From contig JAGYKK010000013.1 of NCBI GenBank assembly GCA_018401645.1, forward strand, positions 16,410 through 80,409: a stretch of 64,000 bases of DNA, written 5' to 3'. The notes beneath the pieces were generated by a model that was not told where the DNA came from, made no database searches, and saw only the letters and a program-made list of their open reading frames with translations. The translations under genes and the position numbers were made by a program. Shown here one piece after another: positions 47,079 to 57,584 of the stretch (positions within the stretch are counted from its first letter, which is position 1; every line of letters begins with the position of its first letter). Origin of the DNA: Mycobacterium sp. GTDB taxonomy: Bacteria; Actinomycetota; Actinomycetes; Mycobacteriales; Mycobacteriaceae.

Positions 47079-47127
47079 GCTTTCCCGCCACCCTGGCGAG
47101 ACGTACCCCCGCCCCGCCGACTACCGT

Positions 47128-47196
47128 ATGTCGCAAACACCCGGTAACGGAGCCGGGCCGTCCCAGCAGGTGCAGCAACTCAAGGAGCCACGATGA
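47128..47196 (+). CDS. possible 22-residue leader ORF of ndh
   Basis: ATG 47128 opens a 22-codon frame rich in Gln, Gly and Pro (MSQTPGNGAGPSQQVQQLKE and two more residues). Its TGA overlaps the ndh ATG (ATGA). No homologue is known to me. It could be a coupled leader peptide or chance. Confidence 0.3.
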   Translation: MSQTPGNGAGPSQQVQQLKEPR

Positions 47197-48617
47197 CCCA
47201 TCCCGGCGCCACTCACTCGAACAAGCACAGAGTCGTCATCGTCGGCTCAGGTTTCGGCGGTCTCAACGCCGCCCAGAAACTCAGGCGGGCCGACGTCGAC
47301 ATCAAGCTGATCGCCAAGACCACCCATCATCTCTTTCAGCCCCTGCTCTACCAGGTGGCGACCGGAATCATCTCCGAGGGCGAGATCGCTCCCCCGACCC
47401 GAGTGGTTCTGCGTAAGCAGAAGAATTGCCAGGTACTGCTCGGTGAGGTCACCAACATCGACCTGGCCAACCAGACCGTCGACTCACTGCTGTTGGGCCA
47501 CACCTACTGCACGCCCTACGACACCCTGATCGTCGCGGCCGGGGCCGGTCAGTCCTACTTCGGCAATGACCACTTCGCCGAATGGGCGCCCGGCATGAAG
47601 ACTATCGACGACGCACTGGAATTGCGCGGCCGCATCCTCGGCGCCTTCGAGCAGGCCGAGCGCTCCAGCGATCCGATTCGCCGCGCGAAACTGCTCACCT
47701 TCGTCGTCGTCGGTGCCGGTCCGACCGGGGTGGAGATGGCCGGGCAGATCGCCGAGATGTCCGACTACACCCTCCGAGGGGCGTTCCGCCACATCGATTC
47801 CACCAAGGCCCGGGTGATTCTGCTCGACGCCGCCCCGGCCGTGCTGCCGCCGATGGGCGAGAAACTCGGCCTCAAGGCCGCCGCCCGGTTGGAAAAGCTC
47901 GGGGTGGAGATTCAACTCGGCGCCATGGTCACCGACGTCGACCGCAACGGCATCACCGTCAAACATAACGACGGGAGCACCGCGCGCATCGAATGCGCGA
48001 CCAAGGTGTGGTCGGCCGGGGTGGCAGCCAGCCCACTGGGCAAGATCCTCGCCGATCAATCCGGAGCCGAGGTTGACCGGGCCGGACGGATCAAGGTGTT
48101 GCCCGACCTGACCGTTCCCGGATATCCGAACGTGTTCGCCGTCGGTGACATGGCACTCGTCGACGGGGTGCCCGGTCAGGCGCAGGGCGCGATCCAGGGC
48201 GCCCGGTACGCCGCCCGGCTGATCAAGGCCGAACTGCAGGGCGCCGATCCGACGGCCCGGGAGCCGTTCCAGTACTTCGACAAGGGTTCGATGGCCACCG
48301 TGTCGCGCTTCTCGGCGGTGGCGAAGGTGGGACCGGTGGAGTTCGGCGGGTTCATCGCCTGGCTGGCGTGGTTGTTCCTGCACCTCGTTTACCTGGTGGG
48401 CTTCCGGGCCCGGCTCACCACGACGGTGTCGTGGATCGGAACGTTCATCGGCAGCCAGCGCGGCCAACTCACCATTACCGAGCAGCAGGCCTACGCACGT
48501 ACCCGAATCGAACAACTCGAGGAGATCGTGGCCGAGGTCGAGGACGACGACGAGATCGACGAGGCTGCCATGGCCGGGAACCTCAGGGCCAAGGATTCGA
48601 CGACGGTTGCCTCCTGA
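47193..48617 (+). CDS. ndh: type II NADH dehydrogenase (non-proton-pumping)
   Basis: A protein of 474 residues; AAGGAG (47183-47188) is 4 nt before the ATG. FAD-binding VVIVGSGFGGLNAAQKL, quinone-site region THHLFQPLLYQVATG, NADH-binding VVVGAGPTGVEMAG, and FAVGDMALVDGVPGQAQGAIQGARYA. C-terminal hydrophobic/amphipathic segments (WLAWLFLHLVYLVGF) attach it to the membrane. Transfers electrons from NADH to menaquinone; orthologue of Rv1854c, a target of inhibitor programmes. The acidic tail EVEDDDEIDEA is unusual in charge but lies outside the catalytic fold. Confidence 0.9.
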   Translation: MTHPGATHSNKHRVVIVGSGFGGLNAAQKLRRADVDIKLIAKTTHHLFQPLLYQVATGIISEGEIAPPTRVVLRKQKNCQVLLGEVTNIDLANQTVDSLLLGHTYCTPYDTLIVAAGAGQSYFGNDHFAEWAPGMKTIDDALELRGRILGAFEQAERSSDPIRRAKLLTFVVVGAGPTGVEMAGQIAEMSDYTLRGAFRHIDSTKARVILLDAAPAVLPPMGEKLGLKAAARLEKLGVEIQLGAMVTDVDRNGITVKHNDGSTARIECATKVWSAGVAASPLGKILADQSGAEVDRAGRIKVLPDLTVPGYPNVFAVGDMALVDGVPGQAQGAIQGARYAARLIKAELQGADPTAREPFQYFDKGSMATVSRFSAVAKVGPVEFGGFIAWLAWLFLHLVYLVGFRARLTTTVSWIGTFIGSQRGQLTITEQQAYARTRIEQLEEIVAEVEDDDEIDEAAMAGNLRAKDSTTVAS

Positions 48618-48680
48618 GCGGAGGCCGGCGCGCTCCGGTAGCGGCCCTGCCATGGCACTGAGCGTGGGCAGGGGGCTTCG

Positions 48681-50041
48681 GTGACGAAACCCAACGAGTT
48701 GGTTTACCGGTTTCTGCAGCGACTGCCGACCCAGATGCTGTCGTTGCGCTCCATCGTCATCCTGGCGGCACTGGCGGTGGTGGCATTGGTGGTTACCCTC
48801 GGCGTCTGGGTGTGGGTCAGGGTCACAACGACCAATACAGCCAATTGGACCGGCGCCTGGATTCAGTGAGCAGCCTCGGGGACTTCAGCACATTGCTGTC
48901 GGGTCCCCCGGCACCCGGCACGCCCACCCCGGACGGCAACCTGGTTCGCACCGTGCGGGTGGGTTCAATGGCGATGTCGGCGCCGACCAGCATCGTGCTG
49001 CCGAAACTGGCCGACGGTTACGCCAACACCACCATCGACGGGGTCGAGTACCGGGTGCGCACCTTCACGGTGGGCAGCGCGTCGATCGCGCTGGGGGCAC
49101 CGGTGGCCGAAACTCAGCGCAGGATCAACGAATTGCACTGGCGGGTGGTGTTGATCTGCGCCGGTGTCATCGCCGGCACCGTCGTGGTCGGGTGGTTCTT
49201 CTCGTTGATCATGATCGACCCGTTCCGGCTCCTTGCCCAGCAGGCCCGGGCCATCAACGCCCAGTCCAAGCCCGAGGAGGTTCAGGTTCGCGGGGTGCGC
49301 GAGGCGGTGGAGATCGGTGACGCGGTGGAAGGGATGCTGGCGCGGATCGGCGACGAGCAGGATCGGACCAAGGCCGCACTGGAATCGGCGCGTGACTTCG
49401 CCGCCGTCGCCTCCCATGAACTGCGCACGCCGTTGACCGCGATGCGGACCAACCTCGAAGTGCTTTCCACCCTGGAGTTGGGCGACGAGCAACGTGCGGA
49501 GGTCATCGGCGACGTCATCCGCACTCAGAGTCGGATCGAGGCCACCCTGACCGCACTGGAGCGTCTGGCCCAGGGTGAACTGACCACCGCCGACGATTTC
49601 GTGTCCTTCGACATCACCGAGTTGCTGGACCGGGCCGCCCACGACGCCGAGCGCACCTATCCGGATCTGCGAATCTCCCTGGTGCCCTCGCCGGCAGTGC
49701 TGATGGTCGGTCTGCCGGTCGGATTGCGTCTGGTCATCGACAACGCCATCGCCAACGCCGTCAAACACGGCGGGGCCACCGAAGTGCGACTGGGCGTCGC
49801 GAGTTCAGCCGCCGGCGTTTCAGTTACCGTCGACGACAACGGCAGTGGCGTACCCGAGGGGGAACGCCACACTGTCTTCGAGAGGTTTTCCCGCGGCTCT
49901 ACGGCGTCGCGTTCGGGATCCGGACTGGGCCTGGCCCTGGTTGCTCAACAAGCCGAATTGCACGGCGGCACAGCATCGTTGGCGACCAGTGGACTCGGCG
50001 GAGCGCAACTGGCGCTGAACCTCGCCGGCCGGTACGAGTAG
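48681..50041 (+). pseudogene. PrrB-like sensor histidine kinase without a partner regulator, one frameshift
   Basis: Starts at GTG 48681. TM1 about 22-48. Near 48825-48845 the frame shifts to continue with YSQLDRRLDSVSS, a short sensor, TM2 (VVLICAGVIAGTVVVGWFFSL), HAMP, dimerisation domain with His in ASHELRTPLTAMRTNLEVLSTLE, and HATPase (DNAIANAVKHGG, DDNGSGVPEGER, GSGLGLALVAQQAELHGG). Identity to M. tuberculosis PrrB (Rv0902c) is very high in the kinase core. No prrA or any response regulator is adjacent, unlike the prrAB operon. Either a duplicated orphan kinase or a disrupted copy. Confidence 0.8.
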
Positions 50042-50050
50042 CGGCGCCGA

Positions 50051-50464
50051 CTACCCGGCCTCCAGATTCTGGAGCCGGACATGTCCGCGGGCGATCAATC
50101 GCTGCCCCTCGTCGCGGATCGTCACGAGCCACAGTTGCTGTCGCCGGCCACGATGCACCGGTTCAGATACCCCGAACGCGGTGCCCTCGGTGATGGCGCG
50201 CAGGAAATCGGTGTTGTTGTTGACGCCCACCACGTTGCCGCCGCCGTTGTCCCGGAGCCAGACGTAGGCCGAAACGCTGGCCATCGACTCGACCATCGCG
50301 CACCAGACACCGCCGTGGACGATGCCCATCGGCTGAAGCAAGCTGGGCTTGACCGACAGTTGTGCCTTCAGTCCGTCCGGCGTCACGTCGGTGTAGACCA
50401 AACCCAGGGTGGCGTCGAACGGGGCTGAGAACTCGTCAAGAACGCCCGCAGCATCAGAATCCAC
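50051..50464 (-). CDS. hotdog-fold acyl-CoA thioesterase (Rv1847-like)
   Basis: A protein of 137 residues from GTG 50464 (VDSDAAGVLDEF); the open frame extends to 50518. PaaI/4HBT motif PMGIVHGGVWCAMVESMAS, with Asn/Gly-rich strand GGNVVGVNNNTDFLRA. Hydrolyses an acyl-CoA, possibly 4-hydroxybenzoyl- or phenylacetyl-type. Divergent from blaI across a repeat-containing control region. In M. tuberculosis the urease operon follows Rv1847; it is absent here. Confidence 0.75.
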   Translation of the reverse strand: MDSDAAGVLDEFSAPFDATLGLVYTDVTPDGLKAQLSVKPSLLQPMGIVHGGVWCAMVESMASVSAYVWLRDNGGGNVVGVNNNTDFLRAITEGTAFGVSEPVHRGRRQQLWLVTIRDEGQRLIARGHVRLQNLEAG

Positions 50465-50474
50465 GCCCCTGTGT

Positions 50475-50501
50475 TTACACGACCCTGTGCTTACACGACC
50501 C
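50475..50501. repeat. direct repeat in the Rv1847/blaI control region
   Basis: TTACACGACCC occurs at 50475-50485 and 50491-50501 (16 bp apart), inside palindromic contexts GTGTTTACAC and GTGCTTACAC. Possibly operator sites for the divergent pair. Confidence 0.5.
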
Positions 50502-50510
50502 CGTGACAGG

Positions 50511-50527
50511 TACGACACCCGGTAGTA
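50511..50527. promoter_or_regulatory. BlaI-like operator
   Basis: TACGACACCCGGTAGTA has TAC(G/T)AC half-sites in inverted orientation around 5 bp. This is the type of palindrome bound by BlaI/MecI repressors. It lies 41 bp before the blaI ATG and just upstream of the -10 TAAGCT (50536-50541), suggesting autorepression. Confidence 0.45.
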
Positions 50528-50567
50528 ATCACGCGTAAGCTCACCTCGTCATGGAGAGACACCGTCA

Positions 50568-50969
50568 ATGGCCAAGCTGACCGGTCTCGGCGCCCTGGAA
50601 CGCGCCGTCATGGATCAGCTGTGGGACGCCGATGCGCCGCAGACCGTCCGGCAGGTTCACGACACCCTCCGCGCCCAGCGTGAATTGGCGTACACCACCG
50701 TGATGACCGTTCTGCAAAGGCTGTCCCGCAAGGGGCTGGCGACCCAGATCCGGGATGACCGGGCCTACCAGTACGCCGCCCTGCGCGGCCGCGATGAACT
50801 GGTGGCCGGTCTGATGGTTGATGCCCTTGATCAGGCCGCTGATTCCGGGGGGCGCCGCGCTGCGCTGATGAGTTTCGTCGAGCGAGTCGGGGCCGAGGAG
50901 GCTGACGCGTTGCGCCGGGCACTGGCCGACCTGGAGGCCAACCACATCCCCGGGGAAAATCACAGCTGA
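50568..50969 (+). CDS. blaI: BlaI transcriptional repressor
   Basis: A protein of 133 residues, orthologue of Rv1846c. Winged-helix N terminus: LGALERAVMDQLWDADAPQTVRQVHDTL and TTVMTVLQRLSRKGLATQIRDDRAYQYAA. C-terminal dimerisation helices are cleaved by BlaR-type proteases in the family. Represses the beta-lactamase gene blaC and its own operon in M. tuberculosis. ATG 50568 is preceded by GGAGA. An overlapping 9-codon ORF starts at ATG 50551. The BlaR-like gene follows 42 bp downstream. Confidence 0.88.
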   Translation: MAKLTGLGALERAVMDQLWDADAPQTVRQVHDTLRAQRELAYTTVMTVLQRLSRKGLATQIRDDRAYQYAALRGRDELVAGLMVDALDQAADSGGRRAALMSFVERVGAEEADALRRALADLEANHIPGENHS

Positions 50970-51011
50970 ACCGCTGGCGGTGGTCCCTCGCACTGGGTCA
51001 CACTGTGTCCC

Positions 51012-51938
51012 GTGTCCGTGTTGGCCTTCACCATTCTCGCAGTCGTGCTTGCGGGGCCGGTTCCTGCGCTGCTGGCCCGGGCAACCTGGCCGATGCGCGC
51101 TCCGCGCGCGGCCATCGTACTGTGGCAGTCGGTCGCGGTGGCCGCGGTGCTTTCGGCCTTCAGTGCCGGATTGGCGCTCGCCAGCCGGCTCTTCCGCCCC
51201 GGTATTGACGACCGTCCCGACTGGAGTGCCGCGGTCGAGATCGCAGCCCTGGGCTGGCCGCTGTGGTTGGGTTCGGTGATTGTTTTCGCACTGACCCTGC
51301 TCATCGGTGTCCGCCTGGTCGCCTCGACGGTGACAGTCGCAGTCGAGACGCGTCGCCGACGGGCCCATCACCGGATGGTGGTGGACCTGCTCGGTGAATG
51401 CCATCACGGTCTGAACGGGGCGCGGGTGCTCGATGTCGCCGAACCGCTCGCCTACTGCCTGCCCGGAATCCGCAGCCGGGTGGTTTTGAGCGTGGGCACG
51501 CTCGCCACTTTGAGCCGGCCCGAACTCACCGCGATACTGCGCCACGAGCGCGCGCACCTGCGCGCCCGTCACGACCTCGTGCTTGAGTCGTTCGTCGCGG
51601 TGCACACCGCGTTCCCCCGGTTGGTCCGCAGCCGCAGCGCACTGGAAGCGGTGCGCCTCCTCGTGGAACTGCTCGCCGACGACGCCGCGGTGCGGGCTGT
51701 CGGACCGACCCCGGTCGCGCGGGCTCTGGTCGCCTGTGCCGCCGCCCGCACCCCGGCAGGTGCGATGGCCGCCGGTGGCCCGACGACGGTGATCCGGGTG
51801 CGCCGGCTGTCCGGGCCACCCAACAGCGCGCTGCTGTCACTGGCCGCCTACCTCGCAGCGGCCGCGGTGCTGGTCGTCCCAACCATCGCGGTCGCCGTGC
51901 CGTGGCTCACCGAGTTGCACCGCATATTCCGTCCCTGA
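51012..51938 (+). CDS. blaR: BlaR1-like M56 family membrane metallopeptidase (Rv1845c-like)
   Basis: A protein of 308 residues from GTG 51012. About four transmembrane helices (residues 2-25, 37-58, 78-103, 275-300) and zinc motif HERAH (RHERAHLRARHD), with the downstream Glu supplied by the LLVELLADDAA region. In M. tuberculosis Rv1845c cleaves BlaI. No extracellular penicillin-sensor domain is present, so the stimulus is sensed indirectly. In operon with blaI. Confidence 0.82.
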   Translation: MSVLAFTILAVVLAGPVPALLARATWPMRAPRAAIVLWQSVAVAAVLSAFSAGLALASRLFRPGIDDRPDWSAAVEIAALGWPLWLGSVIVFALTLLIGVRLVASTVTVAVETRRRRAHHRMVVDLLGECHHGLNGARVLDVAEPLAYCLPGIRSRVVLSVGTLATLSRPELTAILRHERAHLRARHDLVLESFVAVHTAFPRLVRSRSALEAVRLLVELLADDAAVRAVGPTPVARALVACAAARTPAGAMAAGGPTTVIRVRRLSGPPNSALLSLAAYLAAAAVLVVPTIAVAVPWLTELHRIFRP

Positions 51939-51957
51939 TCCCCCGTCCCTGATCCCC
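51930..51957. repeat. 14-bp tandem repeat over the blaR stop codon
   Basis: CGTCCCTGATCCCC occurs at 51930-51943 and again directly at 51944-51957. The first copy contains the TGA stop of the M56 gene. Confidence 0.75.
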
Positions 51958-51997
51958 CAACCCGGCAAGAACCCCACCCCGCCACGAAAGGCGCCCG

Positions 51998-53449
51998 ATG
52001 AGCCCCTCCCAGAAACCTCTCGCCCAGATCGGCGTCAGCGGCCTGGCGGTGATGGGTTCCAACATCGCCCGCAACTTCGCCCGCCACGGTTACACCGTGG
52101 CCCTGCACAACCGTTCGGTCGCCAAAACCGACGCACTGCTGGCCGAACATGGCTCGGACGGGTCGTTCGTGCGCTCGGAGACCATCGAGGAGTTCATCGC
52201 CGCGTTGGAGAAGCCCCGCCGGGTGCTGATCATGGTCAAGGCGGGTGCGGCAACCGACGCCGTGATCAACGACCTCGCCGACGCCATGGATCCGGGCGAC
52301 ATCATCATCGATGGCGGCAACGCCCTTTACACCGACACCATCCGCCGGGAGAAGGCGATCCGGGAACGCGGCCTGCACTTCGTCGGCGCCGGGATCTCCG
52401 GCGGCGAGGAGGGCGCGCTCAACGGCCCCTCGATCATGCCGGGCGGGCCGGTGCAGTCCTATGAGTCCCTGGGACCGATTCTCGAAGAGATCTCCGCCCA
52501 TGTCGACGGGGTGCCCTGCTGCGCCCACATCGGAGCAGACGGCGCGGGGCACTTCGTCAAGATGGTGCACAACGGCATCGAGTACTCCGACATGCAACTC
52601 ATCGGGGAGGCCTACCAACTGCTGCGCGACGGCCTGGGTCTGAGCGCGCGTGAGATCGCCGAGGTGTTCACCGAGTGGAACTCCGGGGACCTGGACAGTT
52701 TCCTGGTGGAAATCACCGCCGAGGTGCTCCGCCAGGTCGACGCCAAGACCTCCCGGCCGCTAGTGGACATCATCGTCGACGAGGCCGAACAGAAGGGCAC
52801 CGGTCGCTGGACGGTCAAGTCCGCGCTGGATCTCGGGGTCCCGGTGACCGGGATCGCCGAGGCGGTGTTCGCCCGCGCACTGTCCGGATCAGTACCCCAG
52901 CGCCGCGCCGCTGCTGGCCTCGCATCCGGCACCCTGGGCCAACGACCAACGGCCGCAACACAATTTGTCATCGATGTCCGTCAAGCGCTGTACGCCTCCA
53001 AGATCATCGCCTACGCCCAGGGCTTCAATCAGATTCAGGCCGGCTCGCAGGAGTACGACTGGGGCATCACCCCCGGTGTGCTGGCCACCATCTGGCGCGG
53101 CGGCTGCATCATCCGGGCCAAGTTCCTCAACCGCATCAAGGAGGCGTTCGACGCCGACCCGGATCTGCCGACCCTGATCGCCGACCCGTACTTCCGCAGT
53201 GCGGTCGAGTCCGCCATCGATGGTTGGCGCCGCGTGGTGGTGACCGCCACCGAATTGGGCATCCCTGTTCCCGGCTTCGCCTCGGCGCTGTCCTACTACG
53301 ACGCGCTGCGCACCGAACGCCTACCGGCCGCCCTGATCCAGGGCCAGCGCGACTTCTTCGGCGCCCACACCTACGGTCGCATCGACGCCGACCCCGCCGC
53401 GCGATTCCACACCCAGTGGAGCGGTGATCGGACCGAGGTGCAGATCTAA
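51998..53449 (+). CDS. gnd1: 6-phosphogluconate dehydrogenase Gnd1
   Basis: A protein of 483 residues, orthologue of Rv1844c. NADP-binding GVSGLAVMGSNIARNFARHGYTVALHNRS, substrate motif FVGAGISGGEEGALNGPSIMPGG, catalytic Lys region GHFVKMVHNGIEYSDMQLIGEAY, and IIAYAQGFNQIQ. Oxidative decarboxylation of 6-phosphogluconate to ribulose 5-phosphate with NADP reduction, in the pentose phosphate pathway. The frame is intact. RBS GAAAGG about 10 nt upstream of ATG. The guaB1 promoter repeats begin right at its stop. Confidence 0.92.
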   Translation: MSPSQKPLAQIGVSGLAVMGSNIARNFARHGYTVALHNRSVAKTDALLAEHGSDGSFVRSETIEEFIAALEKPRRVLIMVKAGAATDAVINDLADAMDPGDIIIDGGNALYTDTIRREKAIRERGLHFVGAGISGGEEGALNGPSIMPGGPVQSYESLGPILEEISAHVDGVPCCAHIGADGAGHFVKMVHNGIEYSDMQLIGEAYQLLRDGLGLSAREIAEVFTEWNSGDLDSFLVEITAEVLRQVDAKTSRPLVDIIVDEAEQKGTGRWTVKSALDLGVPVTGIAEAVFARALSGSVPQRRAAAGLASGTLGQRPTAATQFVIDVRQALYASKIIAYAQGFNQIQAGSQEYDWGITPGVLATIWRGGCIIRAKFLNRIKEAFDADPDLPTLIADPYFRSAVESAIDGWRRVVVTATELGIPVPGFASALSYYDALRTERLPAALIQGQRDFFGAHTYGRIDADPAARFHTQWSGDRTEVQI

Positions 53450-54957
<1,508 letters not shown>

Positions 54958-54976
54958 CACCGCGGGCGCTACCATC

Positions 54977-55040
54977 GTGGTCGTTGTTGTTGCTGTTGTC
55001 GTCGTCGTTGGCGACGACGCTGTCGTCGATGCGGTCGTCG
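54977..55040. repeat. GTY trinucleotide-rich run between guaB1 and the CNNM genes
   Basis: A 64-bp stretch dominated by GTT/GTC triplets (reading as poly-Val or poly-Gln/Arg in chance frames). The 209-bp gap 54958-55166 that contains it holds no convincing gene. Confidence 0.7.
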
Positions 55041-55166
55041 AACAGGGGGAATTTCAGTGCCGGAGGCCCCATTCGTGGTGCCCTGCGCCGAGGAGTCAGA
55101 CGACTCCGACGCCGAGCCCTCTTCTAGACAGCCGGGCGGTCGGCCCGGCCAAGTGACGCTGCCGCG

Positions 55167-56501
55167 GTGAGCGTCATCTCCGTTGCGCTGAGCCTGCTCG
55201 GCTTCGCCCTGCTCACGGTCGGCACCGCGATTTTCGTGGCGGCGGAATTCTCGTTGACCGCGCTGGAACGCAGCACCGTCGACGCCAATGCCCGCACCGG
55301 CGATCGTCGCGACAAACTCGTTCAGCGCGCCCACCGCACCCTGTCGTTCCAGCTTTCCGGCGCGCAGTTGGGTATCTCCATCACCACCCTGGCCACCGGT
55401 TACCTGGCAGAGCCGGTTCTGTCGAAGCTGCTCACTCCACTGCTGACGTCGGTCCGGTTGCCCGCCGGGGCGGTGCCGGGTGTCTCGCTGGTCTTGGCGA
55501 TTCTGCTGGCTACCTCGCTGTCCATGGTGTTCGGCGAACTCGTGCCCAAAAATCTCGCGGTGTCGCGTCCGGTGCCGACAGCCAGGGCCAGCGCCGGCCC
55601 GCAGATGCTGTTCTCGTTCCTGCTGGCGCCGGCGATCCGGCTGACGAACGGGACCGCCAACGCGATCCTGCGCCGACTCGGGATCGAGCCGGCCGAGGCA
55701 CTGCGCTCGGCCCGGTCGCCACAGGAACTCGGTGCTCTCGTCCGCGGTTCCGCCGAGCGCGGCGGAATCGATGCGGGTACCGCCGAACTGGTCGACCGGT
55801 CCCTTCAGTTCGGTGCCCGCACGGCGGAGGAGTTCATGACTCCGCGCACGGAAATCGAGGTTCTCCGGGCCGACGACACCGTCGCCGACCTGCTGAACGC
55901 ATCGGCCGGGACGGGTTTCTCCCGGTTCCCGGTGATCGAGGGCGACCTCGACGAAACCCTGGGCATCGTGCATGTCAAGCAGGTCTTCGGGATACCGGCG
56001 GATCAACGTGCCCACACCAGGTTGGCCCAGCTGGCGATCGCGGTCCCCCGGGTGCCGTCCACGCTCCCCGGCGACACCCTGATGACCGAAATACGCGCTA
56101 ACGGCCTGCAGACCGCCCTTGTCGTCGACGAGTACGGCGGCACCGCGGGCATGGTCACGGTCGAGGACCTGATCGAGGAAATCGTCGGCGACGTCCGCGA
56201 CGAGCACGACAATTCGACCCCGGATGTCCGTCGGAGCGGATCGGGGTGGGAGGTCTCCGGCCTGTTGCGGATCGACGAGGTGGCCAGCGCGACCGGATTC
56301 CGCGGCCCCGACGGGGAGTACGAGACGATCGGCGGGCTCGTCCTCGAACAACTGGGGCACATCCCCGCGCCCGGGGAAGCCGTCGAACTGACGGCCTTCG
56401 ATCCCGACGGCGGCGGTAACTCGCCGCACTGGCGGGCCACCGTGGTGTCGATGGACGGCCGGCGCATCGACCGTCTCACCCTGATGCGGACACCCCGGTA
56501 A
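55167..56501 (+). CDS. CNNM/CorC-type membrane protein with CBS pair (Rv1842c-like)
   Basis: A protein of 444 residues from GTG 55167. DUF21/CNNM transmembrane domain about 1-190 ([53 protein letters not shown]), CBS pair about 215-340 ([58 protein letters not shown]), and C-terminal CorC_HlyC domain. Implicated in Mg2+ export or resistance and sometimes called hemolysin C. The TAA overlaps the next ATG by 1 base (TAATG), so the two paralogues are translated together. Confidence 0.82.
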   Translation: MSVISVALSLLGFALLTVGTAIFVAAEFSLTALERSTVDANARTGDRRDKLVQRAHRTLSFQLSGAQLGISITTLATGYLAEPVLSKLLTPLLTSVRLPAGAVPGVSLVLAILLATSLSMVFGELVPKNLAVSRPVPTARASAGPQMLFSFLLAPAIRLTNGTANAILRRLGIEPAEALRSARSPQELGALVRGSAERGGIDAGTAELVDRSLQFGARTAEEFMTPRTEIEVLRADDTVADLLNASAGTGFSRFPVIEGDLDETLGIVHVKQVFGIPADQRAHTRLAQLAIAVPRVPSTLPGDTLMTEIRANGLQTALVVDEYGGTAGMVTVEDLIEEIVGDVRDEHDNSTPDVRRSGSGWEVSGLLRIDEVASATGFRGPDGEYETIGGLVLEQLGHIPAPGEAVELTAFDPDGGGNSPHWRATVVSMDGRRIDRLTLMRTPR

Positions 56502-57553
56502 TGGGCAGCGACATCTTCGGTGTGCTGCTGACCATCGTGCTGCTGGCGGCCAACGCGTTTTTCGTCGGATCGGAGTTCGCGCTGATCTCGGCCCGGCGGG
56601 ACCGGCTGGAGGCCCTCGCCGAGCAGGGCAAGAAGCGCGCGGTCACCGTCATGCGCGCCGGGGAGCAGTTGTCGCTGATGCTGGCCGGCGCGCAACTCGG
56701 CATCACCATCTGTTCCATCCTGCTCGGCCGGGTCGGGGAACCGGCGGTAGCCCATCTGCTGGAGAAGCCGTTCGGGTTCCTCGGCGTTCCCGATGGGGTG
56801 CTGCACACGGTGTCGTTCCTGTTGGCGTTGGCGCTCGTGGTCGCCCTGCACGTGCTGCTCGGCGAAATGGTGCCTAAGAACATCGCCATCGCCGGACCCG
56901 AGTCGACCGCCATGCTGGTGGTCCCGCTCTACCTGGCCTACGTGCGGGCGGTCCGGCCGTTGATCGCGGTGTACAACTGGTTGGCCAATACCGTGCTGCG
57001 CGCCTTCGGCGTCACCGTCAAGGACGAACTGGACGTCACCATATCGACGGTGGAACTCGCCGAGATGATCGCCGAGTCACGGTCGGAGGGCCTCCTCGAT
57101 TCCGAGGAGCACATCCGGCTTTCCCGGGCCCTTCAGATCCGCAACCGGGTGGTCGGCGACGTGACGGTTCCGCTCAGCGAGATTCACTCGGTGCCGGTTG
57201 CGGCGCCCGGCACCGGGCCCACCGTGGCGGCGATCGAGCAGGCGCTGGAGTCAACGGGATACTCGCGCTTCCCGGTCGTCGACACCACGGGTGAGTTCGT
57301 CGGCTTCCTGCACATCAAAGACATCCTGGACCTCGTCGACCATCCGGGCACCGCCGTCAGCGCTTCGGTGGTGCGTCCGCTGCCGCGACTGCCGGCCGCC
57401 ATGCCCCTGCCCGATGCCCTCTCCCAACTTCGCAGGAACAACAGTCACCTCGCGTTGTTGACCGATGCCGAGGGCACGGTGTGCGGGATGGTGACGTTGG
57501 AGGACCTCGTCGAAGACGTGGTGGGAACGGTCTACGACGGCACTCACCGATAG
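56501..57553 (+). CDS. CNNM/CorC-type membrane protein with CBS pair (Rv1841c-like)
   Basis: A protein of 350 residues. Same architecture as the preceding gene but without the full CorC domain: CNNM region about 1-190 ([58 protein letters not shown]) and CBS pair about 210-345 ([48 protein letters not shown]). Probably forms a hetero-oligomeric Mg2+ or divalent-cation transporter with its neighbour (inference from coupling). M. tuberculosis has PE_PGRS34 and vapBC13 between this gene and glcB; here only 31 bp separate them. Confidence 0.82.
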   Translation: MGSDIFGVLLTIVLLAANAFFVGSEFALISARRDRLEALAEQGKKRAVTVMRAGEQLSLMLAGAQLGITICSILLGRVGEPAVAHLLEKPFGFLGVPDGVLHTVSFLLALALVVALHVLLGEMVPKNIAIAGPESTAMLVVPLYLAYVRAVRPLIAVYNWLANTVLRAFGVTVKDELDVTISTVELAEMIAESRSEGLLDSEEHIRLSRALQIRNRVVGDVTVPLSEIHSVPVAAPGTGPTVAAIEQALESTGYSRFPVVDTTGEFVGFLHIKDILDLVDHPGTAVSASVVRPLPRLPAAMPLPDALSQLRRNNSHLALLTDAEGTVCGMVTLEDLVEDVVGTVYDGTHR

Positions 57554-57584
57554 GATCAGGGAACTTTCCCAGAGGGAGGAACTC

